A stretch of DNA of 64,000 bases from Oscillospiraceae bacterium (GCA_015064445.1 SVSE01000008.1:23827-87826); one strand, 5' to 3'. Shown: positions 43,732-52,854, numbered from the stretch's first letter. A program made the numbers and translations. Notes: generated by a model from the sequence alone, not told the origin.

Positions 43732-45891
43732 TTAAAATATGTAGCTTCCAGCATCCACGACAAATTGCTTATCGCCTATAATAATAGTCGTTTTTACAGG
43801 TGTTTCGATTTCATATCTGATTTTGCCATCGACATGATACCACTTTGACGAGATTTTGCCGTGCCTTGTGTGAATAATCGCACTTAAATGGTCGAGCTTA
43901 TCGGTTGGCTTTGGTGCGATAATCGCCTCCTCAAAGGCTGGCTTTAATGGCTTAATTCCACACGCCTCCTCGTACACCCAATCTGCAACGCTACCGTATG
44001 CGTAGTGGTTAAAGGAGTTCATATTCTTCGACCAAAATTCGCCCTGCTCGTTTTTTCCGTCCCAATGCTCCCAAATAGTGGTTGCGCCCTGCTTAACCGA
44101 GTATAGCCACGACGGGAACTGCTCCTGCAAAAGCAAATCGTATGCAGCTTCGCTATATCCATTTTGGGAAAGCGCGTGCAAGAGGAATGGTGTGCCAACA
44201 AAGCCCGTTTGCAGCTTATTGCCATTCGCCCTTATCATATCGTTTAAGCGCTTGGCTACACTCGCCTTATCCTCGGCTATATCAAAATAGAGTGCCAAGG
44301 TGCATTCGGTTTGAGTCTTGTATTCCTTGAAGGTAGACCTTATTTTATTTAAAATTTTGCTTGCAAGAGTGTCGTATTTTGAAGAGTCCTTGCCCAAAAT
44401 CATCGACACATCTGCCACAATTTTAACGGAATTATAGTAAAATACCGATGCGATAAAATCCTCGTTTGACGAGCCACGATAGCTTCCACTTGGAGCATCA
44501 AGACCGAGCCAATCGCCAAACTGACCACAGCCATACCAAAGGTATCTTTTCTTGGTGGTGCTTGCTATATAAGATAGGTATCTTACCATTGTCTTATATT
44601 GTCTTTTTAAAAGCTCCTTGCTTGCGTACATTTTGTACATTTGATACGGAATTATCGTTGCACTGTCTCCCCAAACTGCGCCTGTATCCTCTGTGGTTGA
44701 CCAGTCCCAGCACACGGTTTGCGGAATTATGTTCGGTATGTTGCCTTTTTTGCCTTGGTCGAGCTTCAAATCGGTTAGCCATTTTTCAAAAAACTGCTCT
44801 ACATCGTAGTTATATGATGCAGTCTTGCAAAACACTGTGGCATCGCCCGTCCAGCCCTGCCTTTCATCTCTTTGAGGACAATCCGTTGGAACATCAAGAA
44901 AGTTGCCCTTTTGTCCCCAAATTATATTTGAAAACAGCTTATTAAGAAGCTTGCTTGAGCTATTTAGATAGCCCGTCCTTTTCATATCTGAATGGACAAC
45001 TATTGCGCTAATGCTCTCCCTTGTGATTTCGCACGGGAAGCTGTCAACGCGCATATATCTAAAGCCCCAAAATGCCAAAATAGGCTTGTATGTGTTTATT
45101 CCGTCGTGACAAATGTACTCGAAGCGAGCCTTAGCATCACGGTAATTCTCGTTATAAAAATTACCATATTTATCAAGCTCCTCGCAAACGGTAAAGGCAA
45201 CCCTGTCGCCACCTTTGGCATTGACTGTGAATTCAAAATATCCAGTCAGATTTTGACCAAAATCAACAAGAGTGTCGCCATTTGGCGCTTTTATTATGGA
45301 AACAGGCGCGATTTTCTCCTGCTCTCTTACATAAACGCCCTGTTGCTTTACGATAATTTTCTTGTCGTGATCAAGCACTATCGCGCTAAGTGGTGTGTCG
45401 GTAAAATTACTGTCGTATATTTCGCCATCATAAAGCTCTGCAAAGCGTAGCTTATCCTTGCTTACAAGCCAGCTATCATCGCTTACAATCGACTCCCTTG
45501 TTTTGTCCTCGTAAAGAATGTCAAGCTGACATATCAGCGCCTTTGGAACATTTTCTGCAACAACGAAGTTGATTTTTCCATTATACCAGCCATCGCCCAC
45601 GACTATCTCTATTTTGTTATCGAGAGTGAGCATTTTTGTAACATCATATGTCTGGTACTGTACCCTTTTGCGTGAGGTAAAGCCTGGTGCTAATATAAAA
45701 TCGCCAACTCTTTCGCCATTTATCATAGGATAATAACAACCGAGCGTGGTAATATTTAAGGTCGCCTTTTTGACCTTGCCCTGTGGCTTAAAATCGCGAA
45801 TAAAACGCACAGGCTCGTGCAAAATGTTGTTTGGATGGATTATCCAGCTTGCCTGATGACATAAAATCATATGCAACCAAAAGATTTTCAT
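43732..45891 (-). CDS. GH78 alpha-L-rhamnosidase, probably the second part of a frame-split gene
   Basis: 719 residues. The order is N-terminal beta domains (with RVGDFILAPGFTSRKR and QNLTGYFEF), the GH78 signature DVPTDCPQRDERQGWTGDA at about 333-351, the (alpha/alpha)6 barrel with FGDWLGLDAPSG near 470 and TTIWEHWDGKNEQGE near 605, then a C-terminal beta domain. It inverts alpha-L-rhamnoside bonds. The ATG at 45891 has no ribosome site and lies inside the LamG-like gene in another frame. Recognisable GH78 sequence starts around ASWIIHP (residue 14). This suggests that LamG-like domain and rhamnosidase were, or are, one secreted protein. Confidence 0.9.
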   Translation of the reverse strand: MKIFWLHMILCHQASWIIHPNNILHEPVRFIRDFKPQGKVKKATLNITTLGCYYPMINGERVGDFILAPGFTSRKRVQYQTYDVTKMLTLDNKIEIVVGDGWYNGKINFVVAENVPKALICQLDILYEDKTRESIVSDDSWLVSKDKLRFAELYDGEIYDSNFTDTPLSAIVLDHDKKIIVKQQGVYVREQEKIAPVSIIKAPNGDTLVDFGQNLTGYFEFTVNAKGGDRVAFTVCEELDKYGNFYNENYRDAKARFEYICHDGINTYKPILAFWGFRYMRVDSFPCEITRESISAIVVHSDMKRTGYLNSSSKLLNKLFSNIIWGQKGNFLDVPTDCPQRDERQGWTGDATVFCKTASYNYDVEQFFEKWLTDLKLDQGKKGNIPNIIPQTVCWDWSTTEDTGAVWGDSATIIPYQMYKMYASKELLKRQYKTMVRYLSYIASTTKKRYLWYGCGQFGDWLGLDAPSGSYRGSSNEDFIASVFYYNSVKIVADVSMILGKDSSKYDTLASKILNKIRSTFKEYKTQTECTLALYFDIAEDKASVAKRLNDMIRANGNKLQTGFVGTPFLLHALSQNGYSEAAYDLLLQEQFPSWLYSVKQGATTIWEHWDGKNEQGEFWSKNMNSFNHYAYGSVADWVYEEACGIKPLKPAFEEAIIAPKPTDKLDHLSAIIHTRHGKISSKWYHVDGKIRYEIETPVKTTIIIGDKQFVVDAGSYIF

Positions 45892-46525
45892 CTGTAAGAC
45901 TTGGACCTTGTGCTATTTCCTCGCTTGTACGCACATCACTGTATGCATAAACGCTCTTGATTTGACCAAGAAATGGAGTAGAGTTTCCGGAACGGTAGTC
46001 GCCACCGACCATAAGAGGTCTCTCTTCGGGAATAGCATTATTTATTTTATCATAATCAAATGCCAAAGATTGCTTTAACTCACCGTTCAAATAGCAATGC
46101 GCCATATTGTTCTCTGTGTCAACGGTGATTGAAACCCTTACAACCTCGCTTGATATAACACTTACGTTGTTAAAAATTGCGCTTGTTGAATTTCCACCGT
46201 TTGCTGCATAAATACGAGGTCTGCCATACTCGTGTATTTCAAAGCTAATGCATTTTCCGTATCCAGAATAGTTACCTAAAATTACACCGCCACGGTTTGT
46301 GGAGCTAAGCTGTATCTCAGCCTCATATGTATACGGTAGAGATGGCAAAATATTTTCCATTTTTGCGGTTGTGTTACTATCAAAGGTAGCTCCTAACTTT
46401 TGGGTTTCGCGTGATGTTGGATCATATACGTCGTCGCCCTCTGCATTAACGCCTATGACAGTCATAGGTATAAGCATTGCAAGAACTAGCAAAAACAATA
46501 AAATCCTTAAAGTTATGTGTTTCAT
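45788..46525 (-). CDS. Secreted LamG/concanavalin-like domain, out of frame with GH78
   Basis: 245 residues with a Sec signal peptide (about 1-29, cleavage after VNA) and a concanavalin-like beta-sandwich: residues 60-80 are PSLPYTYEAEIQLSSTNRGG, then a CYLNGEL hairpin near 150, and ADVRTSEEIAQGPSLTDENLLVAYDF near 200-215, typical of LamG-3-type carbohydrate-binding domains. The real homology appears to end near MSSG. The last ~25 residues run out of frame across the start of the rhamnosidase. AGGAGA precedes the ATG. It is the natural first cistron or exon-like part of the GH78 protein, with a promoter at 46567-46595. Confidence 0.72.
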   Translation of the reverse strand: MKHITLRILLFLLVLAMLIPMTVIGVNAEGDDVYDPTSRETQKLGATFDSNTTAKMENILPSLPYTYEAEIQLSSTNRGGVILGNYSGYGKCISFEIHEYGRPRIYAANGGNSTSAIFNNVSVISSEVVRVSITVDTENNMAHCYLNGELKQSLAFDYDKINNAIPEERPLMVGGDYRSGNSTPFLGQIKSVYAYSDVRTSEEIAQGPSLTDENLLVAYDFMSSGKLDNPSKQHFARACAFYSRF

Positions 46526-46566
46526 AAAATTCTCCTAATTATACTTGTTATTTATCCTATATATAT

Positions 46567-46595
46567 GTTATAATATCTTTGAGCGATTTTGTCAA
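46567..46595 (-). promoter_or_regulatory. Promoter of the LamG-GH78 unit
   Basis: Minus-strand TTGACA (46595-46590), 17-nt spacer, TATAAC (46572-46567), about 42 nt before the LamG start. Confidence 0.7.
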
Positions 46596-46621
46596 CATTT
46601 TTAAGTTTTATTGTTTTTTTC

Positions 46622-46640
46622 ATTCAAATTATGATTGAAT
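46622..46640. promoter_or_regulatory. Candidate DeoR-regulator operator
   Basis: ATTCAA and TTGAAT separated by 7 nt in the divergent region, next to GAGC/GCTC repeats. The position between both promoters suits an autoregulated glycan repressor. Confidence 0.35.
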
Positions 46641-46691
46641 CGAGCATTTTTGCGCTCATTCGCTCAAAAAATCCATTCAAAGGAGAACACT

Positions 46692-47432
46692 ATGGCATTC
46701 AAGGAAAGAGAGCTACACATATTAGAATATTTGAAGGAACACAAGGAAGCAACAATCGGTGAGCTTTGCAAGGCTTTATTTGTCAGCGAGGCCACCATGC
46801 GTCGCGATCTCACAAGGCTTCATCAGGCAAAAAAGCTCATCCGCACACACGGTGGAGCTACATACAGAAATGAACCGGGCGTAAATTTACCACAGGATTT
46901 TCGTGAGAGAGAAAACGTTGATGCAAAAATCGCGATTGCAAGCAAATGTCTAAGCCTTATAAATGACGGCGACACGGTAATGATAGATGGCTCATCTACC
47001 GTTCTACCTCTTCTTAGAATAATCGGCGCAAAGAAATCGCTTGTAATAATAACCAACAACGCAAAAGCGCCTGTTCTTTTGACAGGAACGGATGCCAAGG
47101 TTTTCATTTGTGGCGGTGAGCTTGCGACAAACGCATATGCGCTTGTTGGTAGCTATGCCGAGAGCTTTGTAAACTCGTTTAATGCTGATATTTGCTTTTT
47201 CTCGGTTTCAAACCTAACATCCAACGGTCAGTTAACCGACAACTCAATCGCCGAAAACATTATTCGTAGAGCTATGATTTCAAAGGCAAAGCGCGTTGTT
47301 TTAATGCTTGACTCTCACAAAATAGGCGAGCCCTGTATCAGTAATTTGTGTAGCCTTGACCAAATTGACATAATAGCGTGTGAAAAGAACATTTCTTCCC
47401 TGTTCCCCGAGCACAAGCACAAATTTATTTAG
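46692..47432 (+). CDS. DeoR-family transcriptional regulator
   Basis: 246 residues from ATG 46692, chosen because AAAGGAGA precedes it; the frame is open 19 codons upstream. The N-terminal winged helix has ELHILEYLKEHKEATIGELCKALFVSEATMRRDLTRL, whose second half is the DeoR recognition helix, followed by the THGGA wing. The C-terminal sensor domain has DGDTVMIDGSST near residue 95 and typically binds a sugar phosphate. It is transcribed divergently from the LamG-GH78 unit, so it probably represses that unit and perhaps the operon beyond. Ends at a bidirectional terminator. Confidence 0.92.
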   Translation: MAFKERELHILEYLKEHKEATIGELCKALFVSEATMRRDLTRLHQAKKLIRTHGGATYRNEPGVNLPQDFRERENVDAKIAIASKCLSLINDGDTVMIDGSSTVLPLLRIIGAKKSLVIITNNAKAPVLLTGTDAKVFICGGELATNAYALVGSYAESFVNSFNADICFFSVSNLTSNGQLTDNSIAENIIRRAMISKAKRVVLMLDSHKIGEPCISNLCSLDQIDIIACEKNISSLFPEHKHKFI

Positions 47433-47480
47433 CATTACATTGCACAAATCTTCCACAAGCCCTTTGGACTTTATAAAAAT

Positions 47481-47508
47481 AAAAAGCCGACACAGAGTCG
47501 GCTTTTTT
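47481..47508. terminator. Bidirectional terminator between deoR-like gene and lysS
   Basis: AAAAAGCCGAC / GTCGGCTTTTT, 11-bp stem with a 5-nt loop between convergent stops. Confidence 0.9.
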
Positions 47509-47511
47509 GTT

Positions 47512-49041
47512 TTAGTTATCTGCGAGTGGTTTCATTGTTGGAAACAAGAGGACGTCGCGAATGGATGCGCTATCGGTTAGGAGCATTACGAGACGGTCGA
47601 TACCAAATCCTAGGCCTCCTGTTGGTGGCATACCGTACTCGAGTGCGGTTACATAGTCGTAATCAACCTCTGCCTTGCTATTTGGCTCCTCTGCGAGCTT
47701 TTGAGCAACCTGCTTTTCAAAGCGCTCCTTTTGGTCGATTGGGTCATTGAGCTCACTAAACGCGTTACCAAACTCGGTTGCGTTAATAAAGTACTCAAAT
47801 CTCTCTGTAAATGCAGGCTCTGTTGGCTTTCTCTTTGCAAGAGGGCTATTCTCAACAGGATAGTCATAGATAAATGTAGGCTGAATTAGGTTTTCCTCAA
47901 CATACGCATCAAAGAGCTCAATAAGAACTCTTCCCTTTGTAGCATCGTCGGACACCTCAACATGAAGCTCCTTTGCTACGCGTCTTGCATCTGCATCGTC
48001 TGCCCAAGCATAGTAGTCAGCGCCACTGTACTTCTTAACAGCCTCTGCCATTGTGAGTCTTTCCCACTTGCCCATATCAATTTCGATGCCCTGATATGTG
48101 ATTTTCTCGCTACCACAAATCTTTACAGCAAGAAGCTTATAAAGCTCCTCAACAAGGTCCATCATTCCCTTATAATCGGTGAATGCCTGATAAAGCTCGA
48201 TTGTTGTGAACTCCGGGTTATGCTTTGTATCCATTCCCTCGTTTCTGAAAATTCTACCAACCTCGTAAACTCTATGCATACCACCTACGATAAGGCGCTT
48301 AAGATAAAGCTCTGTTTCGATACGGAGATACATATCCATATCAAGAGTGTTATGGTGTGTTACAAATGGTCTTGCGCTTGCACCGATTTCAAGTGGAACA
48401 AGAATAGGTGTATCAACCTCAAGGAAGCCCTTACCATCAAGATAAGCACGGATTTCCTTAAGAATTTGTGAGCGCTTATAGAAGGTATCCTTAACCTCAG
48501 GATTTACGATAAGGTCAACATATCTCTGTCTATAACGAGTTTCAAGGTCCTTAAGACCGTGGAACTTTTCAGGCAATGGAAGGAGTGATTTTGCAAGCAA
48601 GGTAGCCTTCTTAACATGAATAGAAACCTCGCCTGTTCTTGTACGGAAAAGCACGCCCTCAACGCCGATAACATCACCGATGTCCCACTTCTTAAATGAA
48701 GCATAATCGTCATCGCCCAAGTCATTTCTTGACACATAGAGCTGGATTTGTCCCTGCTCGTCCATAAGATGAGCGAAGGAAGCCTTTCCCATAATACGAC
48801 GGCTCATCATTCTACCGCCAACACTAACAACGATTTTCTCGCCACTCTCTGCAAGCTCTGCCTCTCTTGACTCAAAGGTCTTGATAGCATCCTGTGAAAG
48901 TGTGCTTACATCGAACTTTGTGATTTCGAACGGATCTGCCCCAGCCTCTTGAAGTGCGGTAAGCTTATCGCGTCTTATTTGAAGTATTTCACTAAGCTCA
49001 ACCTCTTCATTTACTACATTCTGATTGTTATTTTCTTGCAT
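47512..49041 (-). CDS. lysS: Lysyl-tRNA synthetase, class II
   Basis: 509 residues. The N-terminal OB-fold anticodon domain has VSVGGRMMSRRIMGKASF near residue 75. The catalytic core follows: motif 1 around KRSQILKEIRAYLDGKGFLEVDTP, motif 2 YEVGRIFRNEGMDTKHNPEFT near 265 and motif 3 GLGFGIDRLVMLLTDS near 485. Length and layout match class II enzymes. AAGGTG precedes the ATG, 9 nt after greA. No T-box leader is seen because the gene is embedded in the pucR-like/S41/greA/lysS unit. Confidence 0.97.
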   Translation of the reverse strand: MQENNNQNVVNEEVELSEILQIRRDKLTALQEAGADPFEITKFDVSTLSQDAIKTFESREAELAESGEKIVVSVGGRMMSRRIMGKASFAHLMDEQGQIQLYVSRNDLGDDDYASFKKWDIGDVIGVEGVLFRTRTGEVSIHVKKATLLAKSLLPLPEKFHGLKDLETRYRQRYVDLIVNPEVKDTFYKRSQILKEIRAYLDGKGFLEVDTPILVPLEIGASARPFVTHHNTLDMDMYLRIETELYLKRLIVGGMHRVYEVGRIFRNEGMDTKHNPEFTTIELYQAFTDYKGMMDLVEELYKLLAVKICGSEKITYQGIEIDMGKWERLTMAEAVKKYSGADYYAWADDADARRVAKELHVEVSDDATKGRVLIELFDAYVEENLIQPTFIYDYPVENSPLAKRKPTEPAFTERFEYFINATEFGNAFSELNDPIDQKERFEKQVAQKLAEEPNSKAEVDYDYVTALEYGMPPTGGLGFGIDRLVMLLTDSASIRDVLLFPTMKPLADN

Positions 49042-49050
49042 AATGTCACC

Positions 49051-49533
49051 TTATTTTGTCTTATAGAAATCAAGAATTGTTGCTTCCTTTTCTCCAGCAG
49101 GAGTTTCGATAGTTACCTTAGCGCCCTTCTTCTGTCCAACAACAGCGCCACCGATAGGAGACTGGTCAGAGATCTTCTTGTTCATAGGATCAACCTCGTT
49201 AGAGCCTACAATGTGGTAGGTAATCTCCTTACCGTCAGCATATTTAAGAACTACGCTTGTGCCGAGAGCAACAATATTCTTAATTGTATCGGTATCAACA
49301 ACCTCTGCATTCTTAATGAGATATTCAAGCTCAGAAATTCTTGCCTCAACCTTTGCCTGCTGATCTCTTGCCTCATCGTACTCACTGTTCTCGGACAAGT
49401 CACCGAAGCTTCTTGCAACCTTGAGCTGCTCCTTAACCTCTGCACGACGGACATTTTTTAAGTAATCGTATTCCTCTTGAAGCTTGGCAAAGCCCTCTTT
49501 GGTATATTTGGTCTTCTGTTCCATTTTATTCAC
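49051..49533 (-). CDS. greA: Transcription elongation factor GreA
   Basis: GreA stimulates transcript cleavage in backtracked RNA polymerase. The 160-residue protein has the N-terminal coiled coil (FAKLQEEYDYLKNVRRAEVKE, then the acidic tip SENSEYDEARD near residue 50) and the C-terminal FKBP-like domain with SPIGGAVVGQKKG near 133. Length is typical (about 158). It lies just upstream of lysS, a pairing common in Bacillota. Confidence 0.97.
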   Translation of the reverse strand: MNKMEQKTKYTKEGFAKLQEEYDYLKNVRRAEVKEQLKVARSFGDLSENSEYDEARDQQAKVEARISELEYLIKNAEVVDTDTIKNIVALGTSVVLKYADGKEITYHIVGSNEVDPMNKKISDQSPIGGAVVGQKKGAKVTIETPAGEKEATILDFYKTK

Positions 49534-49573
49534 CTAAGCGCATAGCGCCCTTTCATAAATTATCTTAATTAGT

Positions 49574-50851
49574 TTAGTTGTTGTACCCAAGACTACGGCA
49601 CGCCTCAAGGAGCTGATTGTCCTCCTCGTCCGTTATCTTGTAAAAGCTTTTGTCCTTAAGAGCCTCATCAAGCTCTACCACTATGTTAGGAGTTATGCCA
49701 ACACCGTTATAGTTGACATCACACGGTGGATTATATGTGTTTGTAGAGAGCTTTATTCCCTCTCCGTTTGGTAGCTGATAGGTGGTCTGCATTGAGCCCT
49801 TACCATACGAGGTTACGCCAACAATGGTTGCCCTATTATAATCACGGAGTGCAGATGTGAAAAGCTCTGCAGCGGATGCTGTATTTTCGTTTATAAGCAC
49901 CGCCATTTTTATATCTGCGTCAAATTGATTTGAGTCAGATTTATATGTTGCCTCTCTTGTGCCATCAGGACCGTAAACATAGCACAAATCTCCCTCTGGC
50001 AATAGATAATCAAGCATATCAATTACTGAGCCAAGTGTTCCACCAGGATTGTTTCGCATATCGAAAACGATGCTTGTAACACCGTCAGCCTTAAGTGCGT
50101 CAAGCGCGCTCTTAAACTGCTCAGTTGTGCTTTCGTTAAATTCCGATATTCTCACAACTCCTATTTTGGAATCAAGTGCATATTTGTGATACGAAACTGA
50201 TGTGATTTTTATCTCATCACGGATTGCGCTAAGCTCGATTTCCTCGCCATTACGCCAAATTGTGAGGTTTACCTGTGTTCCCTTGTCGCCCTTGATTTTG
50301 TTAATCGAGGCGTAGTAGTTATCTCTTGAAACACGCTCTCCCTCAACGCGAATAATGATATCGCCAACGAGCATTCCTGCCTTGTCAGCGGGCGAGCCCT
50401 CGGTCACTGAGAGAATCTCGATAGCATCGTGCTCTGGAGAGTAAACTGCTGTAACACCGATACCATACATTTTGCCATATGCCTGATCCATAAACGATTG
50501 AAGGTCATCGGCTGTGTAGTATTCGCCATACTTATCTCCGATTCCCTGTATATAGCCACTCATAAGATAATACGAGAGGCGCTCCTCATCTATTTGACCG
50601 ACATAAAGTGCGCGATAGTAGGTATCAAGATATGCAAGCTTCATAAACAGCTCGGTGGTTTTGATTTCATCGGGCAATGAAGCGTACATTTCATTTATAG
50701 ATGCGAACTGTGTAAGGTATTCGCCCTCAAGCTCCTCAAGGCTCTCCTGATAGGATTCAGCGAGGTCAGCCTCAGCCTGGCGCCTTGCCCCATTCATAGC
50801 AAGAAAGGTTGCCATAAAGGTTATAAGGATTGCAAAAAGGCATATAATCAC
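49574..50851 (-). CDS. S41 family C-terminal processing protease (CtpA-like), uncertain start
   Basis: About 425 residues from a GTG at 50851. A transmembrane helix opens the protein, then a coiled-coil-like linker, a PDZ domain (GIGVTAV... GSPADKAGMLVGDIIIRVEG near 140-190) and the protease core with NNPGGTL near 270, the nucleophile Ser in NTASAAELF near 325 and the general-base Lys in SYGKGSMQ near 352. It cleaves periplasm-side or surface proteins. The GTG has no ribosome site and cuts into the membrane helix. A better ATG overlaps the pucR stop codon (TAATG) but is off by one base. Confidence 0.88.
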   Translation of the reverse strand: MIICLFAILITFMATFLAMNGARRQAEADLAESYQESLEELEGEYLTQFASINEMYASLPDEIKTTELFMKLAYLDTYYRALYVGQIDEERLSYYLMSGYIQGIGDKYGEYYTADDLQSFMDQAYGKMYGIGVTAVYSPEHDAIEILSVTEGSPADKAGMLVGDIIIRVEGERVSRDNYYASINKIKGDKGTQVNLTIWRNGEEIELSAIRDEIKITSVSYHKYALDSKIGVVRISEFNESTTEQFKSALDALKADGVTSIVFDMRNNPGGTLGSVIDMLDYLLPEGDLCYVYGPDGTREATYKSDSNQFDADIKMAVLINENTASAAELFTSALRDYNRATIVGVTSYGKGSMQTTYQLPNGEGIKLSTNTYNPPCDVNYNGVGITPNIVVELDEALKDKSFYKITDEEDNQLLEACRSLGYNN

Positions 50852-50879
50852 AGTCCAAAAAAGACTTATCTTTTTTGCA

Positions 50880-51965
50880 TTAGAACTTAATAGGCTTTGC
50901 TGTGAGGTATCTTCTTACCATAAGCGCTACCTTAAAGGTGATAGCGTGCTCGAACTCACGAAGGTCAAGACCTGTAAGCTTTTTGATTTTTTCAAGACGG
51001 TATACAAGTGTGTTTCTGTGTACGAAAAGCTTTCTTGATGTTTCAGAAACATTAAGATTGTTATCGAAGAACACTTGAATTGTTTGAAGTGTTTCCTTAT
51101 CGAGAGTTTCAAGAGAACCGTGCTTGAATACCTCGGACAAGAAAATCTCGCAGAGTGTGGTTGGGAGCTGATAAATCAAACGACCGATACCAAGGTTCTC
51201 GTAGCTAACGATTTCCTTTTCACTCTCAAATACCTTGCCAACCTCGATTGCGATTTGCGCTTCCTTATAGGAGCGAGCGAGGTCCTTAATATTTTCAACA
51301 ACAGATCCGATACCGATGCCAACACGACAGTAGAACTCGGTGTTGAGTGTATCAGAGATGCTCTGTGCGATTTGCTCAATTGCAGATGTGCTTGTTTCAG
51401 CAACAAGCTCCTTAACGATTACGATGTCCTGCTCACCAACTGCGATTACATAATCCTTGGTTTTGTCAGGGAACATATTTTGAATTATATCGAATGGAAG
51501 AAGCTCAGTTCTTGAATAGAATCTAACGAGAAGAACTACTCTTTGGTCGTTTGAGTCAAAGTGAAGCTCTCTGCTCTTTGCATAGATATCACTTGGAAGA
51601 ATGTTATCCATGATGATATTCTTAATGAATGAGCTCTTGTCGAACTTTTCGTCATAGTAGTTTTTAATATTTGCAAGAGAAATAGCAAGAATAGCTACAT
51701 ATCTTTCTGCAAGCTTATCCTCTCCCTCTACAAATACAATGAATTCGGAATTTGCTGAATTGCCAATGTGTTGATAAGTAAAGCCATCGATTACAGCAAC
51801 ATCGGTGGTGAAGGACATTTCTTCCTTAGCCTGAGCTCTCACCTCGCCTATTTTGGTAAGCTCGCTACATGCGATTACAACGCCCGCGTTGTCCATTACG
51901 CCAATAACGCGATCAACTGCGTCGTGCATTTGGTGAATTACTCCTTGAAACAATCTGTTCGACAT
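50880..51965 (-). CDS. PucR/CdaR-type helix-turn-helix regulator
   Basis: 361 residues. The N-terminal ~125 residues read as a small sensor domain (GVMDNAGVVIACSE, later NSEFIVFVEGED). A middle GGDEF-like or CdaR segment follows, with RVGIGIGSVVENIKDLARSYKEAQ near 215-240. The C-terminal DNA-binding domain has NVSETSRKLFVHRNTLVYRLEKIKKLTG near 310-338, characteristic of PucR_C/HTH_30 proteins such as CdaR. It has a good GGAGG ribosome site and heads the unit with S41, greA and lysS. The ligand is unknown; related regulators sense sugar acids or purine degradation products. Confidence 0.85.
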   Translation of the reverse strand: MSNRLFQGVIHQMHDAVDRVIGVMDNAGVVIACSELTKIGEVRAQAKEEMSFTTDVAVIDGFTYQHIGNSANSEFIVFVEGEDKLAERYVAILAISLANIKNYYDEKFDKSSFIKNIIMDNILPSDIYAKSRELHFDSNDQRVVLLVRFYSRTELLPFDIIQNMFPDKTKDYVIAVGEQDIVIVKELVAETSTSAIEQIAQSISDTLNTEFYCRVGIGIGSVVENIKDLARSYKEAQIAIEVGKVFESEKEIVSYENLGIGRLIYQLPTTLCEIFLSEVFKHGSLETLDKETLQTIQVFFDNNLNVSETSRKLFVHRNTLVYRLEKIKKLTGLDLREFEHAITFKVALMVRRYLTAKPIKF

Positions 51966-52019
51966 GCGATTTCCTCCGTAAAAATACTTTTTTGTGCAAT
52001 TTGTGCATTCGATATATTC

Positions 52020-52048
52020 ATTTTACACTATTTTGATGACATTTTCAA
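52020..52048 (-). promoter_or_regulatory. Promoter of the pucR-like/S41/greA/lysS unit
   Basis: Minus-strand TTGAAA (52048-52043), 17-nt spacer, TAAAAT (52025-52020). Confidence 0.6.
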
Positions 52049-52107
52049 TAGGTTTTTTAATATTTTTTTGTGAATTTTGTACATTTTTTCGCCATTTTGA
52101 ACAAAAA

Positions 52108-52854
52108 TCACAATTCCGTTTCGTACACAATGCACGATAAAGCGAAGGTCGGTGCAGTCTCACAACGGAGTATTCTTTTGCCGAGTCCTGCAAGCCTTGC
52201 GCCCTTTTCGCGTGCTCTTTCCACCTCTTTTAGGCTAAATCCACCCTCTGCGCCTATCATAACGGAAATCGTTTTGGCGTCTGGACAAGCCTTTAAAATT
52301 TCCTTGATTGACATTGTACCATCGCCCTCGTAGCAGAAAATAAAGAGGTCGGAGTGGGACGCGTCCTCGATTGCCTCCGCAAAGCTCATAGCCTCGCGTA
52401 CAACAGGAATTATGCCTCTGCCACTCTGCTTTGATGCGCTTTCGGCAATTTTGTTATGTCTTTGCGCCTTTTTAGGTGCGTCCTTTTTGTCAATTTTGGC
52501 AATGCATCTCTCGCTTGCAAACGGGATTATCTCACACGCACCACATTCAATTGATTTTTGAATCACGGTTTCAAGCTTGTCGCCCTTTGGAATTGCTTGA
52601 TATAGCTTTATAAATGTCTTAGGCTCGGTGTCGCTGTCGCTCACACTCTCAACCTCGGCTACAACCTCGGTGTCGGTTATACTTATCAAAACACATTCGT
52701 AAATGTGGCTCTGCATATCGCAGACAGTAATCCTCTCGCCTGTCGCCATACGAAGCGAGCGTGCGATATGATGCGCATCATCGCCCGTTATATGAACTGC
52801 TTTTGTGCCATCTGTGTCGATTATTTGCTCTGCTCTGATAAAAAATCTTGGCAT
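52108..52854 (-). CDS. rsmE: 16S rRNA m3U1498 methyltransferase
   Basis: 248 residues from ATG 52854, chosen because AAGGAGAGG precedes it; an in-frame TTG lies 24 nt upstream. The N-terminal PUA-like part begins PRFFIRAEQI. The SPOUT (trefoil-knot) domain carries CGACEIIPFASERC near residue 93, ESASKQSGRGIIPVV near 127 and the SAM-site segment VMIGAEGGFSLKE near 197, then LRCETAP. In most Bacillota rsmE follows prmA directly; here the BspA-like gene lies between them. No convincing promoter is seen in the gap 52855-52960. Confidence 0.94.
   Translation of the reverse strand: MPRFFIRAEQIIDTDGTKAVHITGDDAHHIARSLRMATGERITVCDMQSHIYECVLISITDTEVVAEVESVSDSDTEPKTFIKLYQAIPKGDKLETVIQKSIECGACEIIPFASERCIAKIDKKDAPKKAQRHNKIAESASKQSGRGIIPVVREAMSFAEAIEDASHSDLFIFCYEGDGTMSIKEILKACPDAKTISVMIGAEGGFSLKEVERAREKGARLAGLGKRILRCETAPTFALSCIVYETEL

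Noticed and set aside
49534..49573. T-box leader for lysS
   Set aside because: lysS follows greA by 9 nt, and no T-box sequence or specifier structure is seen here or before the pucR-like gene.
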